60,056 nt of DNA from Oscillospiraceae bacterium (GTDB lineage Bacteria > Bacillota > Clostridia > Oscillospirales > Oscillospiraceae), in assembly GCA_022801715.1 (NCBI GenBank), contig JAAWSV010000012.1, positions 1 to 60,056 of the forward strand. Reading direction: 5' to 3'. Positions 34,201 through 43,369 of the stretch are shown piece by piece. The position numbers and the translations under genes are program-made. The notes below the pieces were generated by a model that was given only the letters and a program-made list of their open reading frames with translations, was not told the DNA's origin and did not search any database. Position 1 is the stretch's first letter; every line of letters begins with the position of its first letter.

Positions 34201-35876
34201 CCTTCCTCCTCCTCTCTCCGCACGGGCAGCACGGCGGTGACAGCGGCCCCGCCTCCGGCGCGGCTGCGCAGCTCCAGCCCCGCGCCGCCGCCGTAGTGCT
34301 TGCGCAGAATTGTATCCACATTGTAGAGCCCAAGGTGTTCCCGGCCGGGGCTGAGATCCATGTCCTCCGGCAGGCCCCTGCCGTTGTCCTCCACGGTGAT
34401 GCGGAGCATCTCCCCCTCCTGCCGGGCCTCCACGGTGATGGTCCCGGCGCTGACGCCCTCTAAGCCGTGGAGAATGGCGTTCTCCACCAGCGGCTGCAGA
34501 ATCATCTTGGGAATCAGGCAGTCCAAAAGCGCCTCCGGCACCGACAGCGAGAAGGTGAAGGCGTCGGACATGCGGATCTTCTGGATCTCGATATACCGCT
34601 GTAAAATCTCCGTCTCCCGGCGCAGGGGGACGAACTCCTCCGGGGAGATGCCGAAGCGGAGGATGTCCGCCAGATCCGTGGACATCAGGGCCACCTCGGG
34701 GACCTTGTTGATCTTGCTGATCCACTTCATGGTGTCCAAGGTGTTGCACAGGAAGTGGGGGTTCAGCTGGGCCTGGAGCATCCGGATCTGGGCGGCGTTC
34801 AGCTCCCGCTGGTTTTCCACCAGCGCCTCCTGATTCTGCCGGAGGGCGGCGACCATGCCGTTGAACCGCGCCGCCAGTGACCCCAGCTCATCCCGGCCCT
34901 CGGCGCTGACCTGCACACTGAGGTCGTTGCGCTCCACCGCGCCGAAGCCCTGGTGCAGCCGTTCGATGGGCCGGGACAGCTGCCGGCTGAGCTTGAAGCT
35001 CATCCCCACCGACACCGCGATACAGCACACCGCGCAGGTAAGGCTCACCGTGTACAGCAGGCGCATCGTCTCCTCGGTGAACACCTGAGGCCGCTGGAGC
35101 ACCAAGTAAAGCCCGCTGGTCTCGTGGCGGGACACGGCGTAGAGGAAGGGGTCCGCCCCGCTGCTGAGGGCCTCCCCGGCCAAAAGGCGGCTCCGGAGCA
35201 CAGGCGTCAGGGAGGCGGCCAAGGCGGGCTGGACGCAGTACACCGGCCTCCAGTATCGGCTGAGGAGGAGGAGGTCGTTCTGGGCGCCGTACTTCCCCTC
35301 CAGAAGGGTCCGGAGGTGGGACTGGTAGAGGCTGACCAAGGCGTACCCCGCCGGCTGTCCGGCGTCGTCGGTGAGGAGGACGGCGCACTGGAGCAGGGGG
35401 GAGGCGGTGTCGGTCACATCCGCGCAGGCGGTGAAGCGCAGCGGCTCCCCCGCAGCGGCGGCAGCGGAGAGCACGCCCCAGTCCGTGGGCAGGCGGCTCT
35501 CCCGGGGGGTCTGCCAGGTGGAGTAGCGCCAGAGGCCCGTGAGGTCGTAGAGGTCAAAGCCGGCATAGCTCCGGGCGGGCTCCGCGGCGTCAAAGAGGGC
35601 CTTGTACACCGCGGTATCCTCCACCCCGCCGGTGAGAGCCTGGGCCAGAAGGGGGTCCCCCCGCAGGGCCTCCGCCGCCTCCCGCAGGGCGGAGAAAGCC
35701 GTGTCCATGGAGAGGCTGACGGCGTGCAGCTGCTCCTCCATCTCCCGCTGGGCCTCCCGGACCAAGCGCAGACGGAAGATTTGCAGCAGCATAGCCGAGC
35801 AGATCAGAAGGGGAATCAGAGAGACGATCAAAAACGCCGCGAACAGCCGGCGGCGGAAGGGGACGGTCTGTCTCAT
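34194..35876 (-). CDS. LytS/YesM-family sensor histidine kinase
   Basis: 560 residues. Membrane helix 1 lies at about 10-34, an extracytoplasmic sensor at 35-275, helix 2 at about 280-302, then a HAMP linker with Leu-Ser-Arg-Pro-Ile-Glu-Arg-Leu. The kinase core is the His-kinase type with Gln-Leu-Asn-Pro-His-Phe-Leu-Cys-Asn-Thr, where His is phosphorylated, and an ATPase with Asp-Asn-Gly-Arg-Gly-Leu. The ATG overlaps the stop of the binding-protein gene by 4 nt, so translation is coupled. Its sensor probably reads the ligand-loaded binding protein upstream. Confidence 0.93.
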   Translation of the reverse strand: MRQTVPFRRRLFAAFLIVSLIPLLICSAMLLQIFRLRLVREAQREMEEQLHAVSLSMDTAFSALREAAEALRGDPLLAQALTGGVEDTAVYKALFDAAEPARSYAGFDLYDLTGLWRYSTWQTPRESRLPTDWGVLSAAAAAGEPLRFTACADVTDTASPLLQCAVLLTDDAGQPAGYALVSLYQSHLRTLLEGKYGAQNDLLLLSRYWRPVYCVQPALAASLTPVLRSRLLAGEALSSGADPFLYAVSRHETSGLYLVLQRPQVFTEETMRLLYTVSLTCAVCCIAVSVGMSFKLSRQLSRPIERLHQGFGAVERNDLSVQVSAEGRDELGSLAARFNGMVAALRQNQEALVENQRELNAAQIRMLQAQLNPHFLCNTLDTMKWISKINKVPEVALMSTDLADILRFGISPEEFVPLRRETEILQRYIEIQKIRMSDAFTFSLSVPEALLDCLIPKMILQPLVENAILHGLEGVSAGTITVEARQEGEMLRITVEDNGRGLPEDMDLSPGREHLGLYNVDTILRKHYGGGAGLELRSRAGGGAAVTAVLPVRREEEEGC

Positions 35877-36892
35877 GCCGCTTCCTCCCCGCCTAAATAG
35901 AAGGCCCAGGTCATCAAGACCCCGTCCCGGTGCTCGCTGGCCCATGCCACGTCGTACTCCGCCGCCGGCAGCTGGTCCAGAGGCGGCATGGTCTCCGCTG
36001 CGGGCACATCCTCCCGGACGGAGCGGCGGCAGAAGGCCCCGGTGAGCAGCCGCTGGGTCTCGGCGCTGACAGTGAAATCCAAAAACAGCTTGGCGTTGTC
36101 CCCGTGGGGTGCCCCCCGGATCAGGGCGCTGGCGTCGGGGACGCAGCTGGTGCCGTCGGAGGGGTAGACCAGGGCGATGTCGTACCCGGCGGCCACCCCC
36201 TTCAGGGCGGTCTCCTCCAAGGTGATCCCCACCAGATCCGTCCCTCCGGCCACCGAGGCCACCACGTCCCCGGAGCCCTGGAGCTGACGGCCCCCTAAAC
36301 TTTCGGCAAAGCGGCGGAGCACCTCCTCGTCCGTCCCCTCCACGGCGTGGAGGGCGGTGACAAGGGCAGTGAAGCTGGAGCCGGACACCGCCGGGTCGGC
36401 GAAGGCGATGCGCCCGTGGTACCGGGGGGAGAGCAGATCGTCCCAGCAGGTGAGGGCCCCGGCCCCCACCAGCTTGGTGTTGTAGATCAGCACCACTGGC
36501 AGAGCGGAGAAGGGGGTCCACAGATCCCCCGGAGCCTGAAACGCCGGGGCGATGGCCTCCGCGCCGGCGCAGCGGTAGGGGGTGAAGCAGTCGGCGTAGG
36601 AGGTGAGGCTCTCCACCCCGCCGCCGAACATCACGTCCGCCAGGGGCGTGTCCGCCTGACTCTGGATCTTCTCCAAAAGCTCATTGGTCCCCCCGGTGAC
36701 CACCTCCACCCAGATACCGGTGCGCTCCTCAAACTCCTTGACGATGGGCCAGTAGACCTCCTCCTTGTGGGAGGTGTAGAGCACCAGACGCTCCCCCTCC
36801 TCCGGGGCGAAGCTCAGCTCCGGCGGCGTCGACTGCGCCGCGCAGCCGGTGAGCAGCAGCGTGAGCCAAAGGGCCAGCAGCCGGCGGACCAT
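35873..36892 (-). CDS. Extracellular solute-binding lipoprotein of the sensor operon
   Basis: 339 residues. A lipobox Leu-Leu-Leu-Thr-Gly-Cys puts the lipidated Cys near residue 17. The mature part follows the bacterial iron/AEP-type binding-protein pattern: Leu-Tyr-Thr-Ser-His-Lys-Glu-Glu at its start, Phe-Glu-x-Arg-Thr-Gly-Ile, and Asp-Val-Met-Phe-Gly-Gly-Gly. It is encoded with a kinase and regulator rather than with a permease, so it is likely a sensory accessory, as PgtC is for PgtB. A GGGAGG site precedes ATG 36892. The natural ligand is unknown. Confidence 0.9.
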   Translation of the reverse strand: MVRRLLALWLTLLLTGCAAQSTPPELSFAPEEGERLVLYTSHKEEVYWPIVKEFEERTGIWVEVVTGGTNELLEKIQSQADTPLADVMFGGGVESLTSYADCFTPYRCAGAEAIAPAFQAPGDLWTPFSALPVVLIYNTKLVGAGALTCWDDLLSPRYHGRIAFADPAVSGSSFTALVTALHAVEGTDEEVLRRFAESLGGRQLQGSGDVVASVAGGTDLVGITLEETALKGVAAGYDIALVYPSDGTSCVPDASALIRGAPHGDNAKLFLDFTVSAETQRLLTGAFCRRSVREDVPAAETMPPLDQLPAAEYDVAWASEHRDGVLMTWAFYLGGEEAA

Positions 36893-37130
36893 GAAAACAC
36901 CTCCCAGCGGTCCCGTACCCCTGCCGCGGACAGGGGATGGGTGATTTGCCCTATTATAGCACAGAGGAGCGGATGGTTTCATTACATTTTGACAAAAATA
37001 TCAAAAGAAAACAAAAAAGCGCAGATTTGTCCCCTGTACCTTTTTTGCCAAACATCATACAATGAAATACACCAACAGACGCGGACATACCTGTCCGCTC
37101 TTTGTCGAAAACAACGAAGGAGGATTTGTC
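36893..37130. promoter_or_regulatory. Divergent control region between sensor operon and ABC importer
   Basis: A TATAAT for the minus-strand operon lies at 36952-36957 (complement) with only a poor -35 (TGAAAC) 17 nt away. On the plus strand a TACAAT near 37059 lacks a good -35. Weak -35 boxes on both sides suit activation by the AraC-type regulator. The region 36990-37060 is A/T-rich. Confidence 0.5.
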
Positions 37131-38546
37131 ATGAAACGTTTCATCGCGCTGCTTCTGTCTCTTGCCATGATGCTTGCCCTGGTTGCCTGCGGCAACAACG
37201 GCAACAACAGCCAGAACAACCCCGGCACCAACAACCCGGATCAGGGTGCCACCGGTGACACCGGCACCCCGGACCCCGGTCCCAGCGATGCGGACCTGAC
37301 CGAGACCCAGAAGATCATCAAAGAGGCCCAGGGCATGACCCTGGAGGAGCTGGCCCAGAAGGCCATTGAGGAGTCCAACGGCAAGAAGTTCTTCGGCGTG
37401 GGCAACTCCAGCCGCGGCAAGAGCGCCCTGCCCCTGTTCATTGAGTACTTACAGTCCATCGACCCCAGCTACAACATGGAGTTTGACTGGCAGCAGCCCA
37501 AGAACAACAAGATCTTCGACCAGCTCACCGCTGACTCCCTGAAGCCCGAGGGCACCTTCGCCATGACCCTCATCCAGGACGGCAACCAGATCGAGTCCAA
37601 GATGGTCCAGACCGGCATCTTAGACACCTTCGTGCCCAAGGAGTGGGCCGAGGCCAACGGCGTCAGCGCCGACAGCTACGACGGCTATCTGGCCCTCCAG
37701 ACCCTGAACAAGGTCTTTATGTACAACAACACCGGCTCCAAGTCCTACGACAACTGCTGGGACTTCGTGGCCGAGGGCGAGCACGGTCTCTTTATGGACA
37801 TCGACTCTGAGATCGTGGGCAAGAACTTCCTGTACATGCTCACCGAGGACACCTACGCCGGCTGGCTGAAGGAGGCCTTCAACGCCCTCAGCGCCGACGA
37901 GCAGGCCTACTTCCAGCCCACCATCAAGGCCATGGAGTCCGAGGCCGCCGACTTGGGCCTTGGCGCCGACGGCGCCTATGCGCTGGCTTGGATCAAGCTG
38001 TGGGTGGAGTCCTACAACGCCCAGACCGACGACGGCCCCATCTGCAACACCTTGGTTGACAAGTCCGCCACCGACCAGTTCGGCCTGCTGGTGTACTCCA
38101 AGCTCCGCAGCGTGGAGGAGTCCAGCTCCGTCAGCGTCAACAACATCAACGTGGCGGCCTATAACGACGGCTATCAGGGCATCGGCGGCTATGGCTACTG
38201 CCACTACCTGTTCGTCACCGACAACAGCCCCCTGCCTTGGACCGCCTGCGCCTTCATCGCCTACATGACCGAGACTGTGGACGGCTTCTCCGCTTGGGGC
38301 AAGGACATGGGCGGCTACTCCTCCAACCCCACCGTGGCTGAGGGCACCGAGGCCAAGTACGGCCACTCCAAGGGCGGCATGGCCGAGGACGGCACCACCG
38401 TACAGTTCGAGGCCAAGAACGACCGCGGCTACCAGTGGTGGACCACCGATGGCAAGCTGGTGCTGGAGGATCCCGAGTACTGCGCCAGTGTCTCCTTCAC
38501 CGTGGGCAGCTGGATCGAGATGCTGACCAAGTACAGTGCGGGCTGA
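37131..38546 (+). CDS. ABC importer substrate-binding lipoprotein
   Basis: 471 residues. The signal peptide ends in Leu-Val-Ala-Cys (lipidated Cys near 21), followed by an Asn/Gly/Asp/Pro-rich linker to about residue 55. The mature domain is rich in Trp, Tyr and Asn, typical of ligand clefts. Its partner genes are a fused double permease and an ATPase, as in Fe3+ or aminoethylphosphonate importers, but its large size does not settle the ligand. AAGGAGGA precedes the ATG. Codon use is strongly biased to C-ending codons, suggesting high expression. Confidence 0.9.
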   Translation: MKRFIALLLSLAMMLALVACGNNGNNSQNNPGTNNPDQGATGDTGTPDPGPSDADLTETQKIIKEAQGMTLEELAQKAIEESNGKKFFGVGNSSRGKSALPLFIEYLQSIDPSYNMEFDWQQPKNNKIFDQLTADSLKPEGTFAMTLIQDGNQIESKMVQTGILDTFVPKEWAEANGVSADSYDGYLALQTLNKVFMYNNTGSKSYDNCWDFVAEGEHGLFMDIDSEIVGKNFLYMLTEDTYAGWLKEAFNALSADEQAYFQPTIKAMESEAADLGLGADGAYALAWIKLWVESYNAQTDDGPICNTLVDKSATDQFGLLVYSKLRSVEESSSVSVNNINVAAYNDGYQGIGGYGYCHYLFVTDNSPLPWTACAFIAYMTETVDGFSAWGKDMGGYSSNPTVAEGTEAKYGHSKGGMAEDGTTVQFEAKNDRGYQWWTTDGKLVLEDPEYCASVSFTVGSWIEMLTKYSAG

Positions 38547-38581
38547 TAAAACCGCGACAACAAACCTGAAGCAATGAAAGA

Positions 38582-38614
38582 GGGTCCGGGGGGCGCGCGG
38601 CGCGCCCCGGACCC
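38582..38614 (+). terminator. GC-rich intercistronic hairpin after the binding protein
   Basis: GGGTCCGGGG (38582-38591) pairs with CCCCGGACCC (38605-38614) with GC-rich inner bases. There is no T-tract, so it may protect the upstream mRNA or only attenuate read-through to the permease gene. Confidence 0.6.
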
Positions 38615-38649
38615 CTTGCTATACCGGGGTCATATGGAACACGGATAAA

Positions 38650-38790
38650 ACATCGCCCCCCTGTCGGGGCGCACACAGCGCCGCCTTACGGACGCGGCGT
38701 ACCCCTTGCGGGCATTGTGCGCCCGCTCTGTCGGCAGTCATCAGATCAGGGCAGGACGGGCGGACAATGTCTGTCCCTACAACCGATGTC
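38650..38790 (-). repeat. Short family A repeat
   Basis: The GGGGCGCACACAGCGCC motif, a CCTTACGGACGCGGCGTACCC string, and a TTGTGCGCCCGCTCTGTCG motif match pieces of the other family A copies in reverse orientation. A degenerate GGGCGGACAATGTCTGTCCC inverted repeat follows at about 38757. The gap 38547-38885 has no gene; a hairpin ATTCTTTTTCT/AGAAAAAGAAT at 38846-38871 lies just before the permease ribosome site. Confidence 0.65.
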
Positions 38791-38885
38791 CCATAAAACG
38801 TCGTATCCCCTAAGTCACCACCTGGCTAATCTGAAGTTCTTTTTGATTCTTTTTCTTACAAGAAAAAGAATGAGAGGAGAGACCT

Positions 38886-40715
38886 ATGAATCAATCGACG
38901 ACCCTCCAGCCCAGCGGCTCCGCCGTTGCGCTGAATAAGATCAAGACCTTCTTCTCCAAGCCCCACAATGTCATCCTGCTGCTCATGGGCATCGTGCTGA
39001 CCTTCAGCACCGTGGCCCCCATCATCGCCATCATCGAGGACACCTTCAAGATCCACCCGGGTACCATCGACGCCCACCTCACCGGTCAGGCCGCCGGCTA
39101 TACCGTGGTGAACTACATCGACCTCTTCACCAGCCGTTTGGCCAAGACCAACCTGTGGACGCCTCTGCTCAACACGGTGCTCCTGGCCGTGGGCACCTGC
39201 GTGGTGTCCATTCTCTTCGGCGGCGTCTTCGCCTTTTTGATCACCCGCACCAACATGGCCTGGCGGAAGTATCTGAGCTCCATCTTTATCTTCCCCTACA
39301 TCATGCCCCAGTGGACCTTGGCCGTGGTGTGGCAGAACCTCTTCAACTCCAACGCCGTCACCGGCACCTCCAATGGCCTTCTGGCGGCGCTGTTCGGGGT
39401 GAACATGCCCATCTGGTGGTGTCAGGGCCTGTTCCCCAGCCTGGTGGTATTGGGCCTCCATTACGCCCCCTTCGCCTATATCCTCATCGGCGGCATCTTC
39501 CGCAACATGGACGCCAACCTGGAGGAGGCCGCCACCATCCTCGACACCCCCAAGTGGAAGATCATGACCAAGGTCACCCTCCCCATGGTGAAGCCGGCCA
39601 TCCTCTCCACCATCCTGCTGGTATTCGGCAGCGCCATGGGCTCCTACCCGGTGCCCCACTACCTGGGCCTCACCACCCTCTCCACCAAGTACGTGTCCAT
39701 GAACTCCAAGTACACCGGAGAGGCCAGCATCCTGGCCATCATCATGATGGTTTTCGGCGTGGCCATCATGCTCTTAAACCAGCTCTCCCTCACCAGCCGC
39801 AAGAGCTACACCACCGTCACCGGCAAGTCCGGCCAGATCTCCAAGATCAATCTGGGCCGCGCCGGCAAGTACGTCATCGCGGCGCTGCTGGTGGTGATCA
39901 CCTTCTTCACCAGCATCTTCCCCATCGTCTCCTTCGCCTTTGAGACCTTCCTGCCCAACCCCGGCGACTACTCCTTCCTCTATACCGGCGACGCCAGCAA
40001 CCTGACCACCAAGTGGTGGGTCACGGACGAGAACGTGTCGGAGAACGGCATGTACGGCCAGAAGGGCATCCTCCACAACGAGACCATCTGGCGGGCTTTC
40101 AAGGGCACCATCTGGGTCAGCGTGGCCTGCGCCCTCATGGCCGGCACCATCGGCACGCTGATCGGCTACGCGGTGTCCAAGAACCGGCGAAGTAAATGGG
40201 CCAACTATGTCAACAGCGTGGCCTTCCTCCCCTACCTGATGCCCTCCATCGCCGTGGGCGTGGCCTTCTTCATCCTCTTCTCCAACGAGTATATCAACCT
40301 CTTCAACACCTACACTCTGCTCATCATCGTGGGCACGGTGAAGTATATCCCCTTTGCCAGCCGCAGCGCCCTGAACTCCATGCTCCAGCTCTCCGGGGAG
40401 ATCGAGGAGGCGGCCATCATCCAGGATATCCCTTGGATCAAGCGGATGACCCGGATCATCATCCCCATCCAGAAGTCGTCCATCATCAGCGGCTACCTGC
40501 TGCCCTTCATGACCTGCCTCCGCGAGCTGAGCCTCTTCATGCTGCTGTGTACCCAGGGCTTCATCCTCTCCACCACCCTGGACTACTTCGACGAGATGGG
40601 CCTCTACGCCTTCTCCAGCGGCATCAACCTGATCCTGATTGTGACAATCCTGATCTGCAACACCATGGTGAATAAAGTCACCGGCGCCAGCTTGGATAAG
40701 GGGATTGGCGGATAA
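38886..40715 (+). CDS. Fused double ABC importer permease
   Basis: 609 residues with about twelve membrane helices in two homologous halves. Each half has the binding-protein-dependent permease loop: Glu-Glu-Ala-Ala-x-Ile-Leu-Asp-Thr-Pro near residue 215 and Glu-Glu-Ala-Ala-Ile-Ile-Gln-Asp-Ile-Pro near 510, which contact the ATPase. A loop of about 60 residues lies between the halves. The FbpB/ThiP-like fusion means one polypeptide forms the whole pore. The ribosome site is AGAGGAGAG. Confidence 0.93.
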   Translation: MNQSTTLQPSGSAVALNKIKTFFSKPHNVILLLMGIVLTFSTVAPIIAIIEDTFKIHPGTIDAHLTGQAAGYTVVNYIDLFTSRLAKTNLWTPLLNTVLLAVGTCVVSILFGGVFAFLITRTNMAWRKYLSSIFIFPYIMPQWTLAVVWQNLFNSNAVTGTSNGLLAALFGVNMPIWWCQGLFPSLVVLGLHYAPFAYILIGGIFRNMDANLEEAATILDTPKWKIMTKVTLPMVKPAILSTILLVFGSAMGSYPVPHYLGLTTLSTKYVSMNSKYTGEASILAIIMMVFGVAIMLLNQLSLTSRKSYTTVTGKSGQISKINLGRAGKYVIAALLVVITFFTSIFPIVSFAFETFLPNPGDYSFLYTGDASNLTTKWWVTDENVSENGMYGQKGILHNETIWRAFKGTIWVSVACALMAGTIGTLIGYAVSKNRRSKWANYVNSVAFLPYLMPSIAVGVAFFILFSNEYINLFNTYTLLIIVGTVKYIPFASRSALNSMLQLSGEIEEAAIIQDIPWIKRMTRIIIPIQKSSIISGYLLPFMTCLRELSLFMLLCTQGFILSTTLDYFDEMGLYAFSSGINLILIVTILICNTMVNKVTGASLDKGIGG

Positions 40716-40965
40716 GGGCTTTTCGATTGAAATCTGCGGATTTCAATCGAGGAGGGGAATAAGGATTTCGTTTGAAATCTTTGGATTTCAAACGAGGATT
40801 TGATTTGCGGGGGGCTTTTTTCCTGAAAGCGGCGCGGCCGATTTCAGGAAAAAAGGTTCAAACCGAGCGCGGTTTGCAAGGTGTTTTTCCGAGGACGCGG
40901 TCCCCGGAAAAACGGATTTGAATTTGTTTCGCGCCTGCGGGCGCGAAAATCTGCGAGGCTTACTA
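40716..40965 (+). repeat. Family B repeat, copy 1 (multi-hairpin element)
   Basis: The whole permease-ATPase gap is a chain of hairpins: 40723-40750 (TCGATTGAAATC arms), 40768-40795 (TCGTTTGAAATC arms), 40816-40854 (13-bp arms with CCTGAAA), 40859-40876 (CAAACCG/CGGTTTG), 40883-40913 (GTTTTTCCG plus GGAC, with an A-C mismatch) and 40927-40948 (TTTCGCGCC). The same order recurs at 50210-50545 with different but still pairing arms. Such an element inside an operon is unusual. Confidence 0.8.
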
Positions 40966-40984
40966 TTGCTGAGGAGGATAGACT

Positions 40985-42604
40985 ATGCCTGAGATTAGAT
41001 TGGAGCACATTACAAAGCGCTGGAATAAGTTTTATGCTGTGGACGACTTGAACCTTGTCATTGAGGACAACGCCTTCGTCACCCTGCTGGGGCCCTCGGG
41101 CTGCGGCAAGACCACCACCCTGCGTATGATCGCCGGTTTGGAGACGCCCACCAGCGGGCGCATCACCATCGGCGACAAGGTGGTCTTTGACAGCGCCTTG
41201 GGGATCAACATCCCCGCCAACAAGCGGAAGGTGGGCTTTTTGTTCCAGAACTACGCCCTGTGGCCCAACATGACCGTCTACCAGAACATCTCCTTTGGCC
41301 TCTCCAACATCAAGGAGCCCCTGCCCAGGATCGACTTCGAGGCCAAAAACGCCGCCCGTCTGGCGGAGATCCTAAAGACCCCCGCCGAGGTGGTGAAGGT
41401 CCTGGAGGACTGCCGGGACAAGACCGGCAGGATTGACGAGAAGAAGGCCTACATCAAGCTCATCGACGCCTTCACCATCTCCCTCTACACCGCCAAGCGC
41501 CTCTACGGCTACCACGTGGAGCAGAACAAGGACCTCTCCGGTGAGATTGCCGCCCTGGAGGCCAAGGTCTCCGCCGCCCGGCAGGCCCAGACCTTGGACG
41601 AGGCGTTTCAGGTGCTCCAGAACGGACAAGTGGTCATGGAGACCCGGAAGCTCACCAAGGAGGAGATCGACCTCTCCGTCCGCCGGGTGTCCCGGATCGT
41701 GAAGATCGGCATGTTCATGGACCGCTACCCGGCGGAGCTCTCCGGCGGCCAGCAGCAGCGTGTGGCCATCGCCCGTACCCTGGCCCCGGAGCCCTCGGTG
41801 CTGTTCATGGATGAGCCGCTGAGTAACCTGGATGCCAAGCTCCGCCTGGAGATGCGCTACGAGCTCCAGCGTCTCCACGTGGAGACCGGCTCCACCTTCG
41901 TCTACGTCACCCACGACCAGATGGAGGCCATGACCCTGGCCACCCAGATCTGCCTCATCAACAACGGCGTCCTCCAGCAGTACGACGCCCCTCTCACCGT
42001 GTACAACCGGCCCAACAACCTCTTCGTGGCGGACTTCGTGGGCAATCCCTCCATCAACTTTGTGGAGGCCAAGGGCGCCCAGCGGTCCGACGGCGGCGTG
42101 GAGCTGACCATATTCGACGATAAAAAGGCGGTGTTCTATCCGGCGCAGCCCATGGACCTCCCCGCTTGGTTTCAGGCCCGGGACGACGGGGAGGCGGCCT
42201 TGGCTGAGGAGCGCAAGCGCCAGGCGGCGGAGAAGAGCTACGTGGAGAAGGGCAACAAGGACGAGGTCTTTCGCTACCACATCGCCAAGGTGGAGGAGGA
42301 GGACGACTCCCTCATGGAGGAGCCGGTACTCACCAACGAGGACCTGGTGCTGGGCATCCGCCCGGAGTTCCTCGACATCGCCGACGACGGCGCCTTGGCG
42401 GGGGAGATCTACGGTGCCATGCCCACGGGCATGGAGTCCACCATCAAGGTGCGCATCGGGGAGTATCTGCTCACCGGCGTGGTCTTTGGCAGCGCCCTGT
42501 TCACCATCGGCGCAAGGGTGCGCTTGGACATCGGCGGCATGAATATTATGCTTTTTGACAGAAAGAGCGGGAGGCATATTGCGTCGGGAAGACTTGAGTG
42601 TTGA
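40985..42604 (+). CDS. ABC importer ATPase with a large helical-domain insertion
   Basis: 539 residues. Walker A is Gly-Pro-Ser-Gly-Cys-Gly-Lys-Thr at 36-43, the Q-loop glutamine is Gln88, the signature Leu-Ser-Gly-Gly-Gln is at 252-256, and Walker B is Leu-Phe-Met-Asp-Glu-Pro near 277. In typical MalK/PotA-type ATPases Q-loop and signature lie about 50 residues apart; here the distance is about 164. The extra ~110 residues are charged and helical-looking. A C-terminal OB/TOBE-type regulatory region follows (about 340-539) and also seems enlarged. It energises the permease upstream. Confidence 0.93.
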   Translation: MPEIRLEHITKRWNKFYAVDDLNLVIEDNAFVTLLGPSGCGKTTTLRMIAGLETPTSGRITIGDKVVFDSALGINIPANKRKVGFLFQNYALWPNMTVYQNISFGLSNIKEPLPRIDFEAKNAARLAEILKTPAEVVKVLEDCRDKTGRIDEKKAYIKLIDAFTISLYTAKRLYGYHVEQNKDLSGEIAALEAKVSAARQAQTLDEAFQVLQNGQVVMETRKLTKEEIDLSVRRVSRIVKIGMFMDRYPAELSGGQQQRVAIARTLAPEPSVLFMDEPLSNLDAKLRLEMRYELQRLHVETGSTFVYVTHDQMEAMTLATQICLINNGVLQQYDAPLTVYNRPNNLFVADFVGNPSINFVEAKGAQRSDGGVELTIFDDKKAVFYPAQPMDLPAWFQARDDGEAALAEERKRQAAEKSYVEKGNKDEVFRYHIAKVEEEDDSLMEEPVLTNEDLVLGIRPEFLDIADDGALAGEIYGAMPTGMESTIKVRIGEYLLTGVVFGSALFTIGARVRLDIGGMNIMLFDRKSGRHIASGRLEC

Positions 42605-42612
42605 AAAAGAGG

Positions 42613-42642
42613 GAGGCCGGAGGACCCGGCCTCTTTCTTTTT
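42613..42642 (+). terminator. Terminator of the ABC importer operon
   Basis: GAGGCCGG (42613-42620) pairs with CCGGCCTC (42626-42633), followed by TTTCTTTTTT. Confidence 0.85.
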
Positions 42643-42654
42643 TGGGGGGGATGG

Positions 42655-43275
42655 GGGGGACGCGCCGCCACGGCGCGGGATGCCCACGCCTCCGGCGTGG
42701 GGACGGGGGTGTCGCCCCCCCGGGGCGACTGACTTTTCTCGCGCGAGAAAAGTCAGCAAAAGCGCGCTTAGGGGGACGGGCCGGCGGGCTTTAGCCCCGC
42801 CGCAGGCGGGGCATAGCCCTTACGCCCGTCCTCCTAAGAACCATAGGACGCGACGCAGCTTCGATAGACTGGTGCGGGATTTTGGCTTGGTGCTTCGGAC
42901 GCGGCGGCGGTGGCTCTCGCAAAACAGAAGGTGTCCTGAGAGCGTTCCCCCGTCTTTCGCCATGCTGTAGGCGTCCGCTGCCGCTCTGCCTGCGTCGCTT
43001 CGACTTGCCCCCGAAACTTGTTGGTTGTTTCGCTGGCCCGGTGCAGCAAAGGCCGCCGTGCTGGCCGGTAATGTCGGTATACCGTGTGTAGGGGCGCACA
43101 TTGTGCGCCCGCTCTATCGACGCTAACTGCACTGGGAAAGGACGGGCGCACGATGTGCGCCCCTACGCCTGTTTTCACAAACCACGTCCGATGCCCGAAC
43201 CCGTAGGGCGCGACGACCCCGGCACGCCGTCCTTCGTCTGCCGAAACCCTCCGATAAACCGCCCATTCTCCCCAA
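42655..43275 (-). repeat. Dispersed repeat family A, long copy 2
   Basis: In reverse orientation this block repeats 1790-2373. It contains the hairpins TGACTTTTCTC/GAGAAAAGTCA (42730-42755) and CCCCGCC-TGC-GGCGGGG (about 42793-42812), two GGGCGCACA...TGTGCGCCC motifs (43085-43170) and the GTAGGGCGCGACGACCCCGG motif at about 43202. The gap 42605-43369 holds no other gene. A TACAAT near 43316 may be the -10 for the following peptidase gene. Confidence 0.75.
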
Positions 43276-43369
43276 TCTTAAACAAATCTTAAACCCTAAA
43301 CAAACAAATCTATGCTACAATACTCCCAACACAACAGCGGGGACACCGCTTGTAAGGAGGAACTGCCCT

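Noticed and set aside
34201-34749. N-terminal extension of the AraC-type response regulator
   Set aside because: The receiver domain begins at ATG 34200; the extension is the out-of-frame kinase gene.
40716-40965. CRISPR array or tandem direct repeats
   Set aside because: The units are hairpins of different sequence without regular spacers; no cas genes are present.
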